A DNA stretch of 64,000 bases. It comes from Coriobacteriaceae bacterium. GTDB lineage: Bacteria > Actinomycetota > Coriobacteriia > Coriobacteriales > Coriobacteriaceae. Under the pieces are notes generated by a model. It saw nothing but the letters and a program-made list of their open reading frames with translations, searched no databases and was not told the origin of the DNA. This document shows, piece by piece, positions 9,112-17,161 of the stretch (position 1 is the stretch's first letter; each line of letters begins with the position of its first letter). The translations under genes were made by a program, and so were the position numbers. The stretch lies in assembly GCA_025757745.1 (NCBI GenBank), contig CP107217.1, positions 1,860,001 to 1,924,000 on the forward strand. Reading direction: 5' to 3'.

Positions 9112-9144
9112 ATGCGGCCGCGGGCCTTTCGCTCGCAGCCGCAT
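9112..9144 (-). terminator. Terminator between the NifU-like gene and lgt
   Basis: ATGCGGC and GCCGCAT arms with further internal pairing are followed on the minus strand by TTTGTATG. It lies downstream of the NifU-like gene and just before lgt. Confidence 0.55.
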
Positions 9145-9193
9145 ATTTGGGCGTGACGTCTATGCGGAGCACATCGCCCGCAGCTTTCGCATC

Positions 9194-9472
9194 TTAGAAC
9201 GGCGCGTACTCGTCGTACAGGTCCTCGGCCTCGCCGGAAGCATTGACCTGCTCAACGCGGGTAACGCCAGGCACGTGCTCCTTCAGGATGCGCTCGATGC
9301 CCATAGACAGGGTCAGCGAGCTCATGGGGCAGCCGGCGCAGGCGCCCTGCAGTTCCAGCTTGACAACACCCTCGTCGTCGACACCCACAAACTCCATATC
9401 GCCGCCGTCGGCCTGCAGGTTGGGGCGGATCTCCTCAAGAACCTTCTTAAGCAGCTCTTCGTTAACAGCCAC
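9194..9472 (-). CDS. NifU-like (Nfu C-terminal domain) iron-sulfur protein
   Basis: 92 residues, essentially only the Nfu domain. It starts MAVNEELLKKVLEEIRPNLQ and carries LQGACAGCPMSSLTLSMGIE, whose CxxC pair binds or transfers a 4Fe-4S cluster. It ends with an acidic tail. Single-domain Nfu proteins act as cluster carriers or scaffolds. Radical SAM enzymes elsewhere in the window (49408-50700, 59184-59960) are the kind of client such a carrier could serve, though nothing in the local context proves it. It appears monocistronic. Confidence 0.92.
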   Translation of the reverse strand: MAVNEELLKKVLEEIRPNLQADGGDMEFVGVDDEGVVKLELQGACAGCPMSSLTLSMGIERILKEHVPGVTRVEQVNASGEAEDLYDEYAPF

Positions 9473-9641
9473 AGGGGCTCCTTTCTCACAATAACGCGGG
9501 CGCGCCCGCAGACAGAGCTATGTTACTACAGCCGTGTACCCGCTCACGAGCCGTCCATGCGCGCGGACACGACTTTCACGAGCAGTCAATTTGGGACGGG
9601 TCTCTTTTGGCTGTTTTGCCGCCAGCTGGCGTTGGCACGCG

Positions 9642-10166
9642 CTACTGCCGAGTCTGCTCCCCGGTACCAATCTGGACATCGACGATAACCTGGCGGTAGC
9701 TGATGCCGCAGGAGTCGAGAATGCGGCGGCTGATACGGCCGTCGTCGGTATCGGCATACTTGTTGTCCAGGTAGACGACCTCGCCCACGCCCACCTGCGC
9801 CAGGATCTTGGCGCAGTCGTGGCACGGGAACAGCGTGACGTAGACTGTGGAACCCTCAAGGTCTTTGAGCGAGCCGCGGTAGTTGAGCACGGCGTTGGCC
9901 TCGGCATGCACCACGTAGTTGTGCTTATCCTGCAACGGGTCGTCGCTCGTGCCCCACGGGAAAAAGTCGTCGTTGAGCGCCGAGGGCGTACCGTTGTAGC
10001 CCACCGAAAGGATGCGGTGGTTGGTGTTGGCGATGCACGCGCCCACCTGCGTGTTGGGGTCCTTACTGCGGCGCTGCGCGGCGATGGCCACGCTCATAAA
10101 GAACTCATCCCAGCTAATAACGTCGCGGCGCTTGCCCGACGCGGTTTGATGAAGATCGTCCGACAT
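9642..10166 (-). CDS. dCMP/cytidine deaminase family protein
   Basis: 174 residues. The zinc-dependent deaminase signature is complete: VVHAEANAVLN (HAE, catalytic Glu) and FPCHDCAKILAQVG (PCxxC). The N-terminal part SWDEFFMSVAIAAQRRSKDP and VGYNGTPSALND match deoxycytidylate deaminases (ComEB/DctD type), which turn dCMP into dUMP for dTTP synthesis. I placed the start at 10166, where GGAGGTG precedes ATG by 6 nt; an upstream in-frame start at 10202 lacks a good site. Substrate preference for dCMP is by family resemblance. Confidence 0.88.
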   Translation of the reverse strand: MSDDLHQTASGKRRDVISWDEFFMSVAIAAQRRSKDPNTQVGACIANTNHRILSVGYNGTPSALNDDFFPWGTSDDPLQDKHNYVVHAEANAVLNYRGSLKDLEGSTVYVTLFPCHDCAKILAQVGVGEVVYLDNKYADTDDGRISRRILDSCGISYRQVIVDVQIGTGEQTRQ

Positions 10167-10248
10167 GGCAGACACCTCCGAAATCGCAATAGTTTGACCC
10201 ATTGTAGCAGGTGAAAGGTAGGGGAGCTTATCCCACCAGCCCCTCGCC

Positions 10249-11100
10249 CTACGCGCGACGAGGCTTTTGGTTGATGCGGTACAGCTCGGCGAGACCCCGT
10301 AGCGTCAGTGCATCGTCTACCGTCAGGCTGTGGCCGACCAACGCCGCGAGCGCCTCGGCATCGTCGCCGGTGATGACAATGGGCACGCTGCCCTCCCCCG
10401 CCGCCTTGGTCGCGCGCATCTCGGCAAGCACCATGTCGAGCATGCCGTCGATGCGGGCAACCTCGCCCAAGACCACGCCCGAGCGCATGGCCTCACGCGT
10501 GTTGCGACCGATGACGTGTGTCGGCGCCGAGGGCTCAACCTGGGGTAGGCGCGCTGCTGCCGCCGAAAGCGAGCGGGCGCCGAGGGCCAGGCCTGGCGCG
10601 ATAACGCCGCCGACAAAGGTGCCGTGTGCGTCGATGACCTCGATATTGGTCGTCGTGCCCAGGTCGATCACAATGCACGGCGAGCCGTAGACGGCGCGGG
10701 CAGCCACGGCGTCGGCGATGCGGTCGGGACCGATCTCGGCCGGGTCATCGTAGTGCACGGGTATGCCGGTCTTGAGGCCCGGCCCCACGGTGAGCACGCG
10801 CCCCGTGCAGGTACGGGAAAGCGCTGCCTTCCACGGGCGCTCGAGCGCCGGGACCACACAGCTCAGCACAGCAGCCGCGGGCACAAGCGCACCCGGCATG
10901 CCCGCATCGGCCGCCAGTGCGGCCATGACCTGCACGAGGCGCATGCGCGCCTCGTCTGCTGTGATGCTCGACGGCGTCGTGATCTCGCATGTCGCAAGCG
11001 GACATTCCTGCGCCGCGGCCGAATCCTCTGCAAACAGGCCAAAGCGAATGAACGTGTTGCCCACGTCGACCGTCAATATATATGCGCACCCATTAAGCAT
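10249..11100 (-). CDS. coaX: Type III pantothenate kinase
   Basis: 283 residues. CoaX phosphorylates pantothenate, the first step of CoA synthesis. The N-terminal YILTVDVGNTFIRFGLF is the ASKHA-fold phosphate motif (DxGNT). PDRIADAVAAR and IVIDLGTTTNIEVID follow, then GGVIAPGL, all standard for CoaX. AAAGGAG precedes the ATG. The gene diverges from the OPT transporter at 11390. The intervening 289 bp hold a long palindrome (11138-11215) and a small hairpin, so both promoters must lie around them. Confidence 0.93.
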   Translation of the reverse strand: MLNGCAYILTVDVGNTFIRFGLFAEDSAAAQECPLATCEITTPSSITADEARMRLVQVMAALAADAGMPGALVPAAAVLSCVVPALERPWKAALSRTCTGRVLTVGPGLKTGIPVHYDDPAEIGPDRIADAVAARAVYGSPCIVIDLGTTTNIEVIDAHGTFVGGVIAPGLALGARSLSAAAARLPQVEPSAPTHVIGRNTREAMRSGVVLGEVARIDGMLDMVLAEMRATKAAGEGSVPIVITGDDAEALAALVGHSLTVDDALTLRGLAELYRINQKPRRA

Positions 11101-11137
11101 CGTCGGCGCTCCTTTCGTCTGCCCAGCAGTATATCCC

Positions 11138-11215
11138 GATGATTATTCTGGGACGGGGATTTAAAAATCATCAGGTACGCAATGATTTTTAAATCCCCGT
11201 CCCAGAATAATCATC
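11138..11215. repeat. 34-bp perfect inverted repeat between divergent genes
   Basis: Two perfectly complementary 34-nt arms (11138-11171 and 11182-11215, beginning GATGATTATTCTGGGACGGG) flank a 10-nt spacer. It sits between coaX and the OPT transporter, which point away from each other, so it is not a simple 3' terminator. The arms contain the GTCCC core of the dispersed hairpin family. A smaller TTTGGGA/TCCCAAA hairpin follows at 11228-11258. Confidence 0.9.
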
Positions 11216-11389
11216 CTTCGGCTTCGTTTGGGATAGCTAAAAAAGCCCAGTCCCAAATTAACTGCCGTGCCGCTATACTGGTGCGCGGTCGTTTGCGAGC
11301 TCACGCGGCGGCCCTTGGTAACCCGACTTCCCGCGCCGTATCCGTAACGGCGCTCCCGGGGGAAGCGGATATACGCAAAGGAGTTTTAT

Positions 11390-13093
11390 ATGAGCAATCC
11401 CTCGAACCGCGCTTCGATGCGCGGGCAACTCACGCTGCGCGGCGTCGTCATCGGCGTCCTTGGCTGCGTGATCATCACGGCAAGCTCGGCCTACACCGCC
11501 CTCAAGATGGGCGCCCTCCCCTGGCCGATCATTTTCGCTGCCGTCATTTCGCTGTTCTTCCTGAAACTCATGGGCAACGCCAGCCTCAACGAGGCCAACG
11601 TCACCCACACCATCATGTCCGCAGGCGCCATGGTCGCTGGCGGTCTGGCGTTTACCATCCCGGGCGCCTGGATGCTGGGCTATGCCGACCAGATCAGTTG
11701 GCTCGACATGTTTATCGTGGCACTCGCCGGCACTATCCTAGGCCTGCTGGCCACGGCACTCATCCACCGTCACTTTATCGTGGACGCCGCGCTTGAGTTC
11801 CCCACCGGCAACGCCGCAGCTCAGACCCTGCGCGCGACCGAGGCCGGCGGCAAGACCGGCAAGCAGCTCTTTGGCTCCATGGCCATCGCCGGCATCTACA
11901 GCGTGCTGCGCGACGCTCTGGGCATTGTGCCCAGCATGCTGTGTACGCTCAATATCCCCGGCGTGACCTTTGCCATCTATAACTCGCCCATGTTGCTGTC
12001 CATCGGCTTTTTGGTGGGCTTCGCCCCGGTCGCCTTCTGGTTTGCCGGCGCGCTGCTGGGCAACTTTGGCATCATTGTCGGCGGCACCGCTGCCGGTCTG
12101 TTTGACGTTATGACCGCACAGGGCATTGTTAAGTCCCTGGGTATGGGCCTCATGATGGGCTTTGGCGTCGCCGTCGTCCTCAAGGACATCCTGCCGCAGG
12201 TCGCCGGTATCGTCCGCGGCCTCGCCGCCGACAGCTCCACCGACACCGATGAGCAGTCGCTCATCTCGGGCTCCCTTAAACTCGACGCCGGTATCATCGG
12301 CCTGGGCGCCGCCGCCATCGCCGTGATCGTCGCCATCGCGCTCGACCTTGGTCCCGTTCCAGCCGTCATCGTCACGCTGTTCACCTTTGTCACCACCATC
12401 ATGAGTGCGCAGAGCTGCGGGCAGACGGGTATCGACCCCATGGAGATCTTCGGCCTCATCGTCATGCTCATCGTGGCAGCCTTCGCGCAGCTCGCTCAGG
12501 TCAAGCTGTTCTTTATCGCCGGCATCGTGGCTGTGGCGTGCGGCCTTGCGGGCGACGTCATGAACGACTTTAAGGCCGGCGCCGCGCTGGGCACCAACCC
12601 GCGCGCACAGTGGGTCGGCCAGGCCATCGGCGGCATCGTGGGCGCCCTGGTCGCCGCCGCTGTCATGGTCGCGCTCGTCACCGCCTATGGTCCGGACGCC
12701 TTTGGCCCCGACAAGAGCTTTGTGGCCGCACAGGCAAGCGTGGTCGCCACCATGGTCTCGGGCATCCCGAGCGTACCGTGGTTCGCAGGCGGCTTTATCG
12801 CCGGCATCGTCATGTACTGGTTCGGCATTCCGGCCATGATGATCGGTCTAGGCGTGTACCTGCCGTTCTACATGTCGCTTACGGCCTTCCTGGGCTCCTG
12901 CGTTAAACTCGCCTACGACAAGTGGGCCGCTCACCGCGACGCCGCCGCCGGTCTTTCGGACGAGGAGAAGGCCGCCAAGGACGCCGCCTTCCAGGAGCAG
13001 GGCCTGGTTGTTGCCAGCGGCCTGCTGGGCGGCGAGTCCATCGTCGGCGTTATCCTGGCGTTTGTCTCCGTCGGTCTGAGCCTGCTGGGATAA
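11390..13093 (+). CDS. OPT family oligopeptide transporter
   Basis: 567 residues, almost entirely membrane-spanning. It begins with a short polar N-terminus, then QLTLRGVVIGVLGCVIITAS and AYTALKMGALPWPIIFAAV, the OPT-family opening in which the Ala-Tyr-x-x-Leu-Lys stretch is typical. NEANVTHTIMSAGAMVAGG follows. OPT members import small peptides or metal-chelate compounds using a proton gradient. The substrate cannot be told here. It is followed by a strong terminator at 13122-13155. Confidence 0.92.
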   Translation: MSNPSNRASMRGQLTLRGVVIGVLGCVIITASSAYTALKMGALPWPIIFAAVISLFFLKLMGNASLNEANVTHTIMSAGAMVAGGLAFTIPGAWMLGYADQISWLDMFIVALAGTILGLLATALIHRHFIVDAALEFPTGNAAAQTLRATEAGGKTGKQLFGSMAIAGIYSVLRDALGIVPSMLCTLNIPGVTFAIYNSPMLLSIGFLVGFAPVAFWFAGALLGNFGIIVGGTAAGLFDVMTAQGIVKSLGMGLMMGFGVAVVLKDILPQVAGIVRGLAADSSTDTDEQSLISGSLKLDAGIIGLGAAAIAVIVAIALDLGPVPAVIVTLFTFVTTIMSAQSCGQTGIDPMEIFGLIVMLIVAAFAQLAQVKLFFIAGIVAVACGLAGDVMNDFKAGAALGTNPRAQWVGQAIGGIVGALVAAAVMVALVTAYGPDAFGPDKSFVAAQASVVATMVSGIPSVPWFAGGFIAGIVMYWFGIPAMMIGLGVYLPFYMSLTAFLGSCVKLAYDKWAAHRDAAAGLSDEEKAAKDAAFQEQGLVVASGLLGGESIVGVILAFVSVGLSLLG

Positions 13094-13121
13094 ACCCAAC
13101 AACAACGTACCCGTACAGAGC

Positions 13122-13155
13122 GCGGGGTCGGAGACCATCCGGCCCCGCACTTTTT
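13122..13155 (+). terminator. Terminator of the OPT transporter gene
   Basis: An 11-bp stem (GCGGGGTCGGA / TCCGGCCCCGC, one G-T pair) with a 5-nt loop is followed by ACTTTTTG. Confidence 0.9.
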
Positions 13156-13307
13156 GTCTATTTGACTCTTATGATCCTCACGGCGTTTTTAGTCATGCCG
13201 ATTGGCCTGACTTCCAGGTCAACAAACCCTGTCTGACACCTCGCTCAACGCGGTGTAGAGTAAAGACGACGGGCGGGATACGCGGCACGTGCCAGAACGA
13301 GGTGGAC

Positions 13308-14444
13308 ATGGAACTCGATAAACAACAGATCAAGCGACTGCGCGAACGCCATCATCGGCGCCATGGCATCCGCCCCGCCCACAGCGAGGCCATGGAGAAC
13401 GCAAGCCGCTTTCTAAAGCAGGCATTCAACATTCGCGAGGGACGCGCGCCCTATCACGTGATTCGCAAGCGCTTTGTAAACGGGGCGCGCCTGACTGGCT
13501 CTCACCTGTGCATCCTGATCATTGCCATGTTGATTGCGAGCATCGGCCTCGATATCGACTCGGATATCGCCATTGTAGGCGCCATGCTCATCTGCCCGCT
13601 CATGGGCTCGGTCCTTGCCATGGCATACGGCATCGCCACGCTCGACCGCGAGATTACCGTCGAGGCCATCGCGAGCTTGGCTCTACAGATGGCCTTTTGC
13701 CTGGTCACGTCCACGTTGTATTTTAAGCTCTCGCCCCTTGGCACCACCACGGCCGCCATCATCGACAATTCGACACCGACTGTGTGGGACCTTGCCGTCG
13801 CACTCGCAGGCGGCTTTGCGGGTGGCCTGGGCAACTCGCGCGACCAGGAACCCGCCACGCTCATCGCCGGCGTGGCTGTGGCGACCGCGCTCATGCCGCC
13901 CCTGTGCGCGGCCGGCTATGGCATCGCCATCGCAAGCGGGTCGCTGTTTCTCTCGGCGCTTTACGAGTTTGGCATCAACGTGGTCTTTATCGCACTGGCC
14001 GCCGAGGCCGTGCTGCTTCTTTTGCGCGTGCCGCTCAAGCGCGACCTGAACGGCGACGGCATTGTAACTGCTGAGGAAAATGCCGAGGTCGACGAGCTAT
14101 CGCGCAAGGTGCGCCGCCGCATCATCGTGGGCACGGTGATCTTTGCCATCCCCTGCATCGTTATGACCGCGGGTTCCATTGGCTCGGCGCAGGCCGGCGT
14201 GCAGGACGGCTACGGCGTCACCGAGACCACGCGCGAGCTTGCGGCGGTGCTGCCAGGCTTTAAGGACTACACCGTCGCCGTCGAGACCTCGGCTACCGAA
14301 GGCGAGGAGGAGGGCATCGTCGAGCGCGAGATTGTCGCCCATGTGACGACAAGCGAGGCGCTCGGGGCACACGACCGCCACGTCGCTCGCAAGCTCATCG
14401 ACCTCAACGTGCCCGAGCTCGATCGCGTGGAGTTTGACGTGTAG
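13308..14444 (+). CDS. DUF389 family membrane protein
   Basis: 378 residues. After a basic N-terminus (about 70 residues) comes a block of membrane helices with IGLDIDSDIAIVGAMLICPL and MGSVLAMAYGIATLDRE, then GVAVATALMPPLCAAGYGIA, all typical of DUF389 (TIGR00341-like) proteins. A charged loop containing DLNGDGIVTAEENAEVDE looks like an EF-hand-type calcium loop. A further helix and a soluble C-terminus follow. The ATG at 13308 has AGG 5 nt upstream; the in-frame GTG at 13302 overlaps that site. Function unknown. Confidence 0.88.
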   Translation: MELDKQQIKRLRERHHRRHGIRPAHSEAMENASRFLKQAFNIREGRAPYHVIRKRFVNGARLTGSHLCILIIAMLIASIGLDIDSDIAIVGAMLICPLMGSVLAMAYGIATLDREITVEAIASLALQMAFCLVTSTLYFKLSPLGTTTAAIIDNSTPTVWDLAVALAGGFAGGLGNSRDQEPATLIAGVAVATALMPPLCAAGYGIAIASGSLFLSALYEFGINVVFIALAAEAVLLLLRVPLKRDLNGDGIVTAEENAEVDELSRKVRRRIIVGTVIFAIPCIVMTAGSIGSAQAGVQDGYGVTETTRELAAVLPGFKDYTVAVETSATEGEEEGIVEREIVAHVTTSEALGAHDRHVARKLIDLNVPELDRVEFDV

Positions 14445-14522
14445 TAATGCCGGCGCGGGATAAGCGCTCGCACGGACGCAAGTTATGACGAGGCGCAGAC
14501 GCGATACGGACACGAGCAAATA

Positions 14523-14563
14523 GCGGGGTTCAGTTCACACCCGCGCCCCGCTCGCCGTTTTAT
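14523..14563 (+). terminator. Probable terminator after the DUF389 gene
   Basis: AGCGGGG and CCCCGCT arms form a hairpin followed by CGCCGTTTTATT. It lies between convergent genes and may serve both. Confidence 0.55.
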
Positions 14564-14572
14564 TGCCGTGAA

Positions 14573-15037
14573 TCAACTGGCCGGATCGACATCGCCCAAC
14601 TCCACCGTAAACGCAGGTTTGGTGCTCACCAGATAAAATCGGGTCACTTTGCTATGGGTCACTTTGCTATTTCTAAATAGATAGAGCTGGCCCCGCTCGC
14701 GTCGGCGCGACATATACGCCACGTGGACCGTACCGAATTCTTCGCCGTTTTCCCTCTTTAACACCAGGATATTGGGGTCGTCCATACGCTTAAACTGCCC
14801 GTCTGCGCAGATTCCGTCTTGGTCGACCAGCTGCCATCGACAGTTGTCCTCCTCAAGAAAAGCCAGGGTTTCCCGACTCGTTTTGTCATCCCGATAGTAA
14901 CCATCAATGGCAAACCCTTCGGAAGCGCATTCCTGCATATAGGACGTTTCTCGGCTCATAGCAAACAGCCCTGTAGCACCCAGGAGCACAGCCAGACAGA
15001 CCACTGCAAGGGTTATCGAAATAGCACTGCGACCCAT
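14573..15037 (-). CDS. Small membrane-anchored or exported protein of unknown function
   Basis: About 154 residues from the ATG at 15037. The N-terminus MGRSAISITLAVVCLAVLLG is a signal anchor. The rest is soluble, with a possible disulfide pair (ECASEG and NCRWQL) and a second around ICADGQ. The C-terminal region contains a perfect 15-nt tandem duplication near 14643-14672 that gives SKVTHSKVTR. The start is uncertain because no strong ribosome site is visible; the frame stays open further upstream. I do not recognise a family. Confidence 0.55.
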   Translation of the reverse strand: MGRSAISITLAVVCLAVLLGATGLFAMSRETSYMQECASEGFAIDGYYRDDKTSRETLAFLEEDNCRWQLVDQDGICADGQFKRMDDPNILVLKRENGEEFGTVHVAYMSRRRERGQLYLFRNSKVTHSKVTRFYLVSTKPAFTVELGDVDPAS

Positions 15038-15228
15038 AGTTAGTCCAACCGATAGTTGTTTAACGGAGCGCGAAACATACCCGGAACCTCCGATATCAGG
15101 GAGGACGTCGCCAGCAGGCTGGCGACAACTATATGTTTCTAACATCAAACCATATGGCCGCCACTCGCGGAGGGGGCATCGGCGAACGGCGTGTTTTCAT
15201 ACTCCATTGGTCAAACCTAAGCACAGCC

Positions 15229-15732
15229 CTACAGCTCGTACTTGTACACGCGGTAGATGTACTTTTCGGCTTCCATCTCGCAGGTGGCGATGGGCAGTCC
15301 GTAGCGGTCGTACTCGATAAAGGTCTTGGCCTGGCCCGATGCCACGAGCATGCTATTTGAATCGCCGACGCGCTGCGCACTGCTGACGTAGCCCGAGAAC
15401 GGCACCGCGATCTGGTCTTCGAGCTCGTAGGTGCGGGCCGCCTCGTCCACTGTAAAGATGCGCCCAAACGAATGCGTGCCCTTGTTGTAGTCGGTCACCA
15501 CCGCGGCGCCCAGCTGGCCCCAGTCGAACTTGGGATAGCTTTCGGCCGCGCCAAAGTTGTTGTCGTACAGCAGCACCTGGTAGCAACCGGCCGTTGCCAT
15601 GTCAGAACTCGGCAGATACGTCACGCTGTGCTGGCCCGCATTGAGCGAAAAATCGCCCTGGGCCTGCAGTAACTTGTCCTCAAAGCCCGAGCCGGCCCAT
15701 TGCCACTCCTTTCTATTTCTGGGTCCATCTTC
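15229..15732 (-). pseudogene. Aryl-sulfate sulfotransferase remnant (C-terminal part only)
   Basis: An open frame of 168 codons with an in-frame TGA at 15733-15735 and no good start. Its translation includes GDFSLNAGQHSVTYLPSSD and LLYDNNFG, which resemble the region before and around the FDN motif of arylsulfotransferases (ASST), and it ends YIYRVYKYEL. ASST enzymes are normally 500-600 residues, so most of the N-terminal beta-propeller is missing. The break lies next to the hairpin at 15748-15788, which may mark the deletion. A GTG near 15621 could start a short peptide but I treat the gene as dead. Confidence 0.6.
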
Positions 15733-15747
15733 TCACTGCTGGCGACC

Positions 15748-15788
15748 AAAAATGATCCGTTTTCCTCCGTCCCCGAGGGATCATTTTT
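15748..15788 (-). terminator. Hairpin at the 3' end of the hydroxyacyl-CoA dehydrogenase gene
   Basis: An 11-bp perfect stem (AAAAATGATCC / GGATCATTTTT) encloses a loop with CCGTCCCCGAG. The dehydrogenase stop codon lies inside one arm. The loop core links it to the dispersed GTCCC-loop hairpins; it could also terminate transcription. Confidence 0.6.
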
Positions 15789-16746
15789 AGTACTTGAAGA
15801 AGCCCTCGCCCGAGCTTTCGCCCAGCTTACCTTCGTCGAGCATTTTCTTGAGGGCGGAGGCCATAGCCTTAAAGTTGTAGGGCATCATCATCTTTTTGAG
15901 CAGCGGGCCCACCAGGCCCGGTACCTTCTGATACTGCATGACGATGTTGTAGGCCGTCTGGATGCCCACTGTGTCGAACACGCGGAACGGACCTTTGGGC
16001 GCGCCAGTGCCGCGCGTCCATGCGAGGTCGATGCTCTTGGGGTCACTCACGCCCGAGACATACAGGTCAAGGCCCGAAAGCAGCCATGGCACCAGCATGG
16101 AATTGAGCAGATAGCCGTTCTTTTCCTTGTTGACGGGCAGGGCGAGCATGCGGATGTCGTTGGCAAAGTCGACGAGCTCGTCGAAGTAGCGCTTGTCGGT
16201 TTGATCCTGTGCCATGACCTCGGTCATGTTGTTCTTCCAGATGGAGTTGGCAAAGTGCAGCGACAGGTACTTCTCGGGGCGGCCGGTGTATTTGGCAAAG
16301 GTGCTCGGCAGCAGCGTGGAGGAGTTGGTCACGATGACGGTCTTTTGCGGCAGGACCGGAGCGAGCTTCTTGTAGAAGTCGATCTTTGCCTGTGTGTCCT
16401 CGGCCATGGACTCGATGACCAAGTCGGCGTCGGCAACGGCCTTGGCGAGGTCGAGCTCCAGCTTGAGTGTGGAGTAGGCACGCTCAACGGCGGCGAGCGC
16501 CGCCTCCCTGTCGAAGGTCTGGTCGCTATCGGCGATGCCGGCACACCACTCGCCCGTACCATCCGCCATACCCTCGATTGCCGCGATGTACTCCTCGCGC
16601 ACATGATCGATCTTGGGCTGGGTGCGGCCGATGCTGCCCTCACTGCGCAGCCAAATCGTTACATCAAAGCCGCAGTAGGCAGCCTGAAAGGCAATCTGGC
16701 TTCCCAACACGCCGCCGCCGGCAACACAAACGGTCTTGTAGCTCAT
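15787..16746 (-). CDS. 3-hydroxyacyl-CoA dehydrogenase family protein
   Basis: 319 residues. The N-terminus MSYKTVCVAGGGVLGSQIAF is a Rossmann NAD-binding loop (GxGxxG with the last Gly kept). IVTNSSTLLPSTFAKYTGRP and SLHFANSIWKNNMTEV are the catalytic-domain signatures, where the His of LHFANS takes the place of the usual HFFNP. The family oxidises 3-hydroxyacyl-CoA (often 3-hydroxybutyryl-CoA). The altered LHFANS motif suggests a divergent substrate, as seen in Actinobacterial homologues. AGAGGA precedes the ATG. Confidence 0.87.
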   Translation of the reverse strand: MSYKTVCVAGGGVLGSQIAFQAAYCGFDVTIWLRSEGSIGRTQPKIDHVREEYIAAIEGMADGTGEWCAGIADSDQTFDREAALAAVERAYSTLKLELDLAKAVADADLVIESMAEDTQAKIDFYKKLAPVLPQKTVIVTNSSTLLPSTFAKYTGRPEKYLSLHFANSIWKNNMTEVMAQDQTDKRYFDELVDFANDIRMLALPVNKEKNGYLLNSMLVPWLLSGLDLYVSGVSDPKSIDLAWTRGTGAPKGPFRVFDTVGIQTAYNIVMQYQKVPGLVGPLLKKMMMPYNFKAMASALKKMLDEGKLGESSGEGFFKY

Positions 16747-16914
16747 GGAACGGTCCTCTCTTACGTAATTCCATAGATGTGTATTTATTCAACCGTAAGG
16801 ATGACGCGCGCTGGGGGTGGGTTCTATAAACGGATGGTTTTTTGCGGCGAACGGCTACAGTTGTTCATTATCTTAGCTTTCTGTAGCCCGTTATTGGTGC
16901 CACCGGGCAACCGT

Positions 16915-17044
16915 TTTCGGAAGTGCGGGGAAAAATCGAATACCGCCGACCAGACCGGCTTTTTAGGCAACAAAACCGCAGGTCACAAGAGTCGAAAAGG
17001 GCGGTGTGCTCGGAGGTTCTGAGTTTTTCCCCGCACTTCCGAAA
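16915..17044. mobile_element. MITE-like element with 21-bp terminal inverted repeats
   Basis: Perfect 21-nt inverted repeats (16915-16935 and 17024-17044, core CGGAAGTGCGGGGAAAAA) bound a 130-bp non-coding segment. No transposase is inside. Flanking direct repeats are not clear. It could alternatively be one large structured RNA or double terminator. Confidence 0.45.
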
Positions 17045-17098
17045 TCCAAGCTCGCAGGAGGGGAAAGCGAGGCAATTTACACCACATATGTCCAGTAA

Positions 17099-17129
17099 AA
17101 ACGGGTGGTAGCCGGTACGGCTACCACCC
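17099..17129 (-). terminator. Terminator of the TetR-activase operon
   Basis: A 13-bp perfect stem (ACGGGTGGTAGCC / GGCTACCACCCGT) with a GGTAC loop is followed on the minus strand by TTTTTACTG. It sits about 30 bp beyond the activase stop. Confidence 0.85.
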
Positions 17130-17161
17130 GTTTGTCTCACATCTAGCCCATAGCAGGCCAG

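Larger units (their letters stand above)
16747..17161. other. 415-bp intergenic region without a gene
   Basis: No convincing gene was seen on either strand. It holds a possible MITE-like element (16915-17044) and the activase terminator (17099-17129). A short AT-rich stretch lies next to the dehydrogenase start. Confidence 0.6.
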
